DNA of 64,000 nucleotides from Lentinula raphanica. Its lineage: Eukaryota; Basidiomycota; Agaricomycetes; Agaricales; Omphalotaceae. Numbering within the stretch: position 1 is the stretch's first letter; every line of letters starts with the position of its first letter. A model generated the notes under the pieces. The model was not told the DNA's origin and did no database searches. It worked only from the letters and a program-made list of their open reading frames with translations. A program made the translations under genes and the position numbers. Positions 57,587 through 64,000 of the stretch are shown piece after piece. Location of the stretch: contig JANVFP010000022.1 of assembly GCA_027919835.1 (NCBI GenBank), positions 434,001 to 498,000 of the forward strand, given 5' to 3'.

Positions 57587-58707
57587 TTACAGAGCACTGG
57601 CACCTACGAGGGACATCAGTAACCTGATATCTAAAGACCAGCGAACACTTACCCGTAATGATGTCGACAAGCTCGTTCGTAATGGCTGCTTGTCTACCAC
57701 GGTTGTACTGCATCGTCAGACTGCCAATCATGTCTCCAGCGTTCTTGGATGCATTGTCCATGGCATTACGACGAGCACTGATTTCACAAGCGTGTGATTC
57801 AGTGAGTGCAGCGAACAAGGCGTTGGCAAGGGAGAATTCGGCAAGGTCTTTCGTGAAATCGTCTTCCATCTCGTATTTCTTGAATCCCTCTGCGAAATTA
57901 TTTAGCGTGAAAATGATTGATGGACATGTATCATACACTGACCGCTTTCTTTCAAAGCCTTCTCGCCCTTGACTTCCATGGCGGCTGCCTCGTATGAGAT
58001 AGCAGAGACAAATTTGTTGTAGATGATCACGATAGAATCGTATTGCACACCACTCTTCACAACCAAATCTGCCACACCAGCGGCATCAGCGAACGTAGGA
58101 ACATCACGACCGATTTGGTTGAACGTCAGCTTGAAGTTGTTTGGGAGCACTCGTGAAAGCTGAGCTTTTGACTTGTCTCCAACTACCATGACGGTGCTGT
58201 CAGGTTCCACAGAGGCACCGGGAATTGGTGAATCGGGTGCGTTGTTAAAAGCGCGACGTGTAGCTTTGGTGACGGATGAGTGGATACCTCCGCATAGACC
58301 CTTGTCAGAAGAGATAACGATGAAGAGCTTCTGGGACCCCGTAGCGCCTTCTTTGGCGGTTTCGAAAACCTCTTTCCAACGGAATCAACGTGTGAATGAA
58401 GATTTGTAGGCAATACACACCAGCGTTAGCTGCACCATAGAGTTTACCAGCTTGCATAGCTCTCTGAGCTTTGGCAAGTTTAGTCGAGGCAATCATTTTC
58501 ATGGACTAGAATACAGTCAAATGGTCAGGTTTTATAACCACACCGCACATAAAATCTGACATGTACCTTCGTGATTTTCTCGATGTTGCGGACAGATTTC
58601 AAGCGCAATTCAATTTCACGGAGGGTCGCCATATTTCTGGCATTTGAAGGCGCAGCCAGCAGCGAAGGCTGGGCGACGACACGAGCAACAGTGCGTCGGG
58701 CGAACAT
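57587..58707 (-). CDS. ATP3: Mitochondrial ATP synthase gamma subunit
   Basis: Central stalk subunit of F1-ATPase, rotating inside the alpha3-beta3 ring. Minus-strand exons 58567..58707, 58421..58505, 57943..58371, 57653..57889 and 57587..57603 give 302 residues. A basic presequence ([19 protein letters not shown]) precedes [55 protein letters not shown], and the conserved C-terminal [18 protein letters not shown] and [15 protein letters not shown]. The start at 58707 gives a clean targeting peptide; an upstream in-frame ATG at 58776 is possible. It lies 131 bp from divergent eIF2-beta. Confidence 0.95.
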
Positions 58708-58838
58708 CGAAGGTTGAGGTAGACTTTTCGCACTCGGATATTTTCGGCAGAGAACAGTTGAATGCTGACTAAGCAAATGATGGCCTGAGTTGACGCGTGC
58801 GAGTCAGAAATTTCAGTTTGCTTCATTTCACTACTACC
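58708..58838. promoter_or_regulatory. Shared divergent promoter, ATP3/eIF2-beta
   Basis: 131 bp between two divergent housekeeping start codons, so the core promoters must be shared or adjacent. No TATA box is evident. Confidence 0.55.
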
Positions 58839-60141
58839 ATGGCTTCTGAGGAACCTTTGTTCGATCCATCTCTCAAGAAACGGAAGAAAAAGGCCGTTGC
58901 TTTCACCGAGGATCCTCTCGGCGCTGAAGCAGATCCGACTGCTCCAGCCCCAGAGACAATCGATAACACAACCACCACAGGAGAGGCGGTCGACCTAGGA
59001 CCTAGCACTGCTCATGAACAGATGAAGAGGAACGGTGAAGAGGGAGGGAAGACTGAAGATGATGATTTCAAAGCAATGTTCGGTGACATGAAGAAAAAGA
59101 AGAAAAAGAAAGAGATACCAATGGACCTCGTAAGTGTACACCGACATTTGTGGGCCCGTCCTCATCATCTCGCATACACATAGGCTGATGGTGACTCTGG
59201 AGCGTCTACGCCTGTCGCAGGTGCTTCTGCACCAGCGATCACAGAAGATCTAGACTTCTCCGATATCAAGAAGAAAAAGAAGAAGTCGAAAAAAGCGGCT
59301 TTGGATATGGAGGCTTTCGAAAAGGAATTATCTGAATCAAAATCAAAATCTGCTGCTGACGAAGAAGACGAGGGGGAACCAGAGCATAACCCGAATCTCG
59401 ACATTGACGATGCCGATCTCGAAAATGATCCTTTTGCTCAACCTAGTGATGTACCAGTCGGTGTCGATCTTGGCAATGAACCTTGGTCATCTAGCGATCG
59501 TGATTATGCATATCCTGAGGTTTGTTTGCTTTCCTTTTAAATTGTTATGTATGTTGACATGTTTCGGTGCAGCTCCTTACTCGGTTCTACTCCCTCCTGC
59601 ATGCTGCTAATCCTGCTCTGCTCTCATCTTCTTCCCAAAAACGATACACAATTGCACCGCCTTCAATTCACCGTGAAGGGAATAAAAGGTCTGTGTTCGC
59701 CAATGTCACAGATATATGCAAGAAAATGCACAGACAGGTACGATCGTGATACGATGCATGCGTTCTTCAACTCATGCTTGTTTGTTAGCCCGAGCATGTC
59801 ATTCAATTCCTGTTCTCTGAAATGGGTACTACCGGTAGTGTTGACGGTGCCGGTCGTTTGGTTATCAAAGGTCGTTTCCAACAAAAGCAGGTCGAGAATG
59901 TTTTGAGACGGTATATTGGTGCGTGTATGCCACCAGTAATCCCAGAACATGATCATCAATGTTCTTTCCAGTTGAATATGTTGCATGCAAAACCTGCAAA
60001 TCGATGGACACCCTTTTGACCAAGGAGAATCGTATCTTCTTCATGTCTTGCGAGAGTTGTGGTAGTCGGCGTAGTGTGAACGCCATCAAGAGCGGTTTCC
60101 AAGCCCAGGTTGGCAAGAGAAGCAAAAACCGGCCTGCATAA
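58839..60141 (+). CDS. SUI3: Translation initiation factor eIF2 beta subunit
   Basis: eIF2-beta, part of the GTP-dependent complex bringing initiator tRNA to the ribosome. Exons 58839..59129, 59184..59519, 59573..59737, 59789..59918 and 59972..60141 give 363 residues. The N-terminal half has the lysine blocks that bind eIF5 and eIF2B ([27 protein letters not shown]) between acidic stretches. Then come [59 protein letters not shown] and a C2-C2 zinc ribbon (CKTC and CESC). Three lysine blocks match yeast Sui3. Confidence 0.95.
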
Positions 60142-60387
60142 GTTGGATTGTTCATGTACACACTGGTGTCTTGCTGTAATTCATACATAATCTTGTCTAA
60201 CTTGGAGAACATATCAATTTGTGTTGCAGATTCACTGATTTTTGAAGTCGGATGAACAAGAGAAGAGAAGTATTTCCTCTTTTACCCGGGACCGCTTTTT
60301 CGATAACCGGTATGACAGGTCCAATCCTTTATAATTGTCTACCGACACGATCATGAAATATTCTTTCCTTCATTCTTTCCTTGTAGG

Positions 60388-62021
60388 ATGCCAGAACCTT
60401 CGATCCCTTTAGTTTACCCAAGACCAACTTCTGCAATCGCAGGTCCTCCAAAAGTTCCACAATTCAGTTATTCAGGATTACCCGTCGAACTTTCTTCTAT
60501 CTATCCGCCTCCTGAACCCCTCTCAAAACCGGATCTTCCTTCAGAACAAAGAAAACCTATATGGGGTGACGATAAACACATACCATACACTCTATCAACG
60601 CACATTGTTCCCGCTGCCTATCTACGTGAAGATGAAGATATCGAATTACCAGATACGCCTCCCGCGGACGGGACCATGACCAAAGAAGAACGGAAGGTTT
60701 GTATCCAAACCGCCGACCTGAAATTGAGGGAAATCAGGAGAAAGTATGAAGACAAGGGCAGACGACCGCAGCACAAGGGATTATGGTTATGTTTGAACAG
60801 ATACGTTAGAACTTCCGGAAATACGAACGGTGGCTATACTTTGTTCTTTGCGCACGCGAATGGTTTCCATAAAGAGGTCACGATATCTTCCTCGAACTCC
60901 TTCCAATGATGCTAACCCTGTATATAGACCTGGGAACCAACGATTCTGTCACTACTGTCGTCAAAGAATTCTCAGTATCTTGTTCAGGAAATATGGGTAT
61001 GGGAAGCCTGTAATCATGGCGATTCTGCCTTGCTCAATACCGGAAGACTCAACACCCTGAGTATGTATGATGCTGAGTGCATAATCCTTTGACTTTGACT
61101 TGAACTGACGCCGCTCTTTAGTACATACAAGGACAGCTGCACGAGATCTCCTCAACTTTTTGATATATTTTCTACCTTCCACACCCGGCTTGACCCCTCT
61201 TCCGACTCATCTTCCTCGAGTTGCTCAATCAGAAGTAGATCGTCGAATTCGAAATGGTTTCCTCTCGCCTAACAGTCCCCGAGACCCTATATGTGCCGTT
61301 GGCCACAGTTTCGGAGGTACAATCTCGTCAGCAACCATTTCATAATCACCATAGCTGTATAGATCTGACTTGTACCCCAGAACATTGGCAGCGATATCGC
61401 ATCCATCGCTTTTCAATTCCCTTTTCCTCGTTGATCCTGTCATCACCTATCCAAACCCCCAATTTTACTACACTCCCAGCTCATTAGCATTGGGTGCCTT
61501 AGGTCGACGTAGATCCTGGACGAATCGAGATGATGCACGAAAAGGCTTTTTGGAATCGGATTTCTTTCGTGTTTGGGATCCGCGGGTTTTGGATTTGTAC
61601 GTGGAAGCTGCGCTGTATCAGGATCAGGATAGGGTCCACCTAAAAACGTCGCCAATACAAGAAGCCATAGTCTTCATTGACGCAGGAACCGGTGCCCCAG
61701 AAGCGTGGGTAAGACTGTGGAAGCGGGAATTGGACCCTAGGATCAGACTGAGATGGGCAATGCCTGCCCCAGGCAAACCCGAGTACGTAGCATGTCCTAT
61801 CTCGAACAACGAGGCGTTTACGAGCAGAATGAATTGGCAGGCTGGATCCACGACCCAACGCAACGCGAGACCGTGTTTGGCTTCGACCAGAGAATTGCAG
61901 TAACGTTCGGATTGAGGGATCGGGACATCTCATAACTCAGGAAAAACCAGCATTGCTCGGGAAGGAGATTGCCAAATTCCTCGAGGAGACACTGATGTTG
62001 GGGAACAGAGCACGACTGTAG
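60388..62021 (+). CDS. Alpha/beta hydrolase
   Basis: Alpha/beta hydrolase, apparently cytosolic or peroxisomal. Exons 60388..60876, 60928..61060, 61122..61326, 61363..61782 and 61841..62021 give 475 residues. The first 140 residues are a Pro-rich leader. The core follows: GGYTLFFAHANGFHKETWEP, the nucleophile elbow VGHSFGGTIS (Ser about 268), SLFNSLFLVDPVITYP and GSGHLITQEKPALL with the catalytic His. The C-terminus ARL is a possible peroxisomal PTS1-like end, as in toxin-biosynthesis-type hydrolases annotated in fungi, but the substrate is unknown. The third intron is only 36 bp; it is the sole way I found to keep the frame after the elbow. Confidence 0.85.
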
Positions 62022-62335
62022 AACCATGCTGATGTTTCGCTGTGAATGACCGCAGTAACGAGCCAAACTCGCAAGTATGTACATGTACATTCATAGGTTA
62101 GAAACAGATAATAGAGAACACAACAATACTTATTATTGTTCAACTTTGTTGCCACTAATTGAAGAGTTTCCCACAGTCTACCCCCACGGGCCACTATTGA
62201 TTGTTGAAATCCTTCAACGACCGAACCACTTTCACCTCAACCATATCATCTCAGTACAGCAGACAGACTCTCTGGGACCCGTTCTAGGGTCTTAAACGTC
62301 TCCGCACTGTTTTCTTCTTACGTCGAGTCATTCTT
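62022..62335. other. Intergenic region
   Basis: 314 bp between two plus-strand genes, holding the promoter of the F-box/WD40 gene. No distinct motif. Confidence 0.4.
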
Positions 62336-64000
62336 ATGTCTTCCACCGTTCCCCCTCCTTATACAGCTTCCAATTCTCAAACTACCTCTGAATCTGCGCA
62401 TGATGTCCCAGTCAGGCCACAGTCCCCTTCGCCCAGTACCTCCGACTTCTCTTTGATAGGATTGGAGGAAGCAGAGACGTTTGACCATGCAGATTCTAGT
62501 TTCTGGACCTATAACGCAAGCACACCATACATAGGATTCGGGTCCTTTGGAAGACGAGAAGCTGTTTATTCGACTCCAACGTTCAATCACGTCGCTTCTT
62601 CGATACCGTTCCCTTCTTCATCGAGCCAAGTTCCAAATCAACCTAACTCCTCTTCTGGTACATCATTCAAGTCCTTATTCCCTCGTATATGGGATGCACT
62701 GGTGTCATCTCCTACCAAGAACATCATATCTACCACACGTTCACCAGTGTCATTGAGGAATTTTGCCTCGCTCAATGTTGTCGACATGCCGTTCGACACT
62801 CATCGGCACTCAATGTTCTCCACCTACCACTCGTCGTCTCCTCGTATAAGCCGTTCAATGAAGGTTAACTCCAGGGCAGATGATTCTGCGAGTAACAACT
62901 ACCAAGAGACGTTTATATCGAGGAACGCTAGTGATATCTGGACACAGGATAGCAGTTTCGATCGCTCTACCATGCGACATTCCATTTCGTCACAGTATTC
63001 CTATATCAACTATTCTGATCTACCCCCATTGGACGGAGAAGAAGGAGAACTAATTGAAGTGGACGACGAAGCGTGTTTTCTACCAGCGGACCACTTCTAT
63101 TACGGCGGAACTATGTGGCGTGGGGGTATTAAAGGCAGCTTTAGCAGAGCTCGAGTGGTCACCGGCATAGACATCTTGACGTTATTACCCACCGAACTGG
63201 CATTGCGAATTCTTTCATTCCTTGCCTTCACTTCTCCTCATCACCCTACTGTCCTACCCGTCCATTCTTCCCGATCGTCCAATTGGGCATACTCTCATTT
63301 CCAAGAGGCCTCCACCCCGGAACAATGCCTTCAAGATATTCTCGTTTGTGCCTCAGTCTCCACAACATGGCGTCAGCTTGCCCTGGATAATTCTGTGTGG
63401 CGAGTTTTGTTTGAGAGTCGTTGGGGCAATGGCGAGTTCGGAGGTGGTATAACCAAGGATTCTGCCGCAATACGAAAGTACCTCTCAACTTCAAGGAAAA
63501 CCAATGTAGGACGGAATAAAGAACTGCCTGCATTACCTGCAGCGCCTTTCTGTCACAGTTCAGTATCCCAATCTTCGTCACTTTATTTCCAGCTATATCA
63601 AGATCGGCTGGAGCTGGAAAGACGTTGGGTGGGGACCGCCTTTATCAAACGCCTTGAACCTGCGACATACCCACCTCCAAGTTCTGACATCGGTCTCGCT
63701 GTTGCCCCTGTGCGTTCGTCTTCTCTCACACCGTTGTATACCGCAGATCGTTTGGCTCCGTCCGTCTCGCTATCCTCTTCGCGCTCTTCTTCATCTTCCG
63801 CAACCATAACAGGCATTCCAAAATTGCACAATCGTGATCACGACCACTTAGTTTCTGACACGCCTCCAATGTTAGTCGAACATTGGGATAAATGGGAACC
63901 CGAAATCAAGCAACTGAGTGGTCATAGTGATAGGTATGTATCTTTCTCTTATCTCACACTCACACTCACGCTCAATCAACCGGTATCCAGTGTCTACTGT
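62336..64000 (+). CDS. F-box/WD40 protein, 3' end outside window
   Basis: Large frame from ATG 62336 to 63933 (532 codons), then a 57-bp intron and the start of a second exon at 63991 that reads on to the window edge. The N-terminal 275 residues are Ser/Thr/Pro-rich and likely disordered. An F-box lies near 278-300 and continues past a Ser/His insert (DILTLLPTELALRILSFL, then ILVCASVSTTWRQLALDNSV, WRVLFESRW). The exon end reads QLSGHSDR with the next exon giving VYC, the classic opening of a first WD40 repeat (GHSDSVYC). F-box plus WD40 is the layout of Cdc4/Met30/Pop1-type SCF receptors; which one cannot be told from this part. Confidence 0.82.
   Translation, partial: MSSTVPPPYTASNSQTTSESAHDVPVRPQSPSPSTSDFSLIGLEEAETFDHADSSFWTYNASTPYIGFGSFGRREAVYSTPTFNHVASSIPFPSSSSQVPNQPNSSSGTSFKSLFPRIWDALVSSPTKNIISTTRSPVSLRNFASLNVVDMPFDTHRHSMFSTYHSSSPRISRSMKVNSRADDSASNNYQETFISRNASDIWTQDSSFDRSTMRHSISSQYSYINYSDLPPLDGEEGELIEVDDEACFLPADHFYYGGTMWRGGIKGSFSRARVVTGIDILTLLPTELALRILSFLAFTSPHHPTVLPVHSSRSSNWAYSHFQEASTPEQCLQDILVCASVSTTWRQLALDNSVWRVLFESRWGNGEFGGGITKDSAAIRKYLSTSRKTNVGRNKELPALPAAPFCHSSVSQSSSLYFQLYQDRLELERRWVGTAFIKRLEPATYPPPSSDIGLAVAPVRSSSLTPLYTADRLAPSVSLSSSRSSSSSATITGIPKLHNRDHDHLVSDTPPMLVEHWDKWEPEIKQLSGHSDRYVSFSYLTLTLTLNQPVSSVYC

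Overview
The window is nuclear DNA from a filamentous basidiomycete fungus, most likely an agaricomycete. It is packed with short-intron genes (introns mostly 45-65 bp, GT..AG with CTNAC-like branch points) on both strands. It carries a class I hydrophobin, a seven-helix DUF6534-type membrane protein, small F-box and BTB proteins, and a Zn2Cys6 regulator, a mix typical of mushroom-forming fungi. No gene is prokaryotic, and I see no transposon, CRISPR array or tRNA. Products were assigned by reading translations and joining exons by hand; the exon joins given were checked for frame continuity.

Layout. 1-9.6 kb: end of an unknown gene, BRO1 (ESCRT), a MIC10 gene (mitochondrial cristae), a TORC2 HbrB/PRR5-type subunit and mitochondrial ribosomal protein uL14m. 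9.9-21 kb: the dynein regulator PAC1/LIS1, a Zn2Cys6 transcription factor, a poorly resolved stretch with two weak genes, and the DUF6534 protein. 21-26 kb: one large gene joining a BTB-like domain to a CAP-Gly domain. 26-35 kb: a sugar-related run of GH28 pectinase, hexokinase, a leucine-rich-type protein and phosphomannose isomerase. 35-45 kb: BTB protein, DUF676 lipase, RPB9, hydrophobin, RPL27 and the CAF-1 p60 subunit. 45-55 kb: a GH31 glycosidase, an FG nucleoporin (NUP57/NUP54), an SMP-30-type lactonase and an F-box protein. 55-64 kb: a quiet stretch with a possible tail-anchored protein, ATP synthase gamma, eIF2-beta, an alpha/beta hydrolase and an F-box/WD40 gene cut by the window edge.

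Most genes are unrelated housekeeping functions. Close head-to-head pairs (BRO1/MIC10, ATP3/eIF2-beta) probably share promoters. The secreted or carbon-related genes (GH28, hexokinase, PMI, GH31, lactonase, hydrophobin) are the accessory layer. The most striking signals are in gene structure: four GC-AG introns, several 13-17 nt microexons (two encode catalytic or conserved motifs of glycosidases), an RPB9 gene whose first coding exon is just the ATG, and two or three apparent one-base frameshifts at homopolymer runs.
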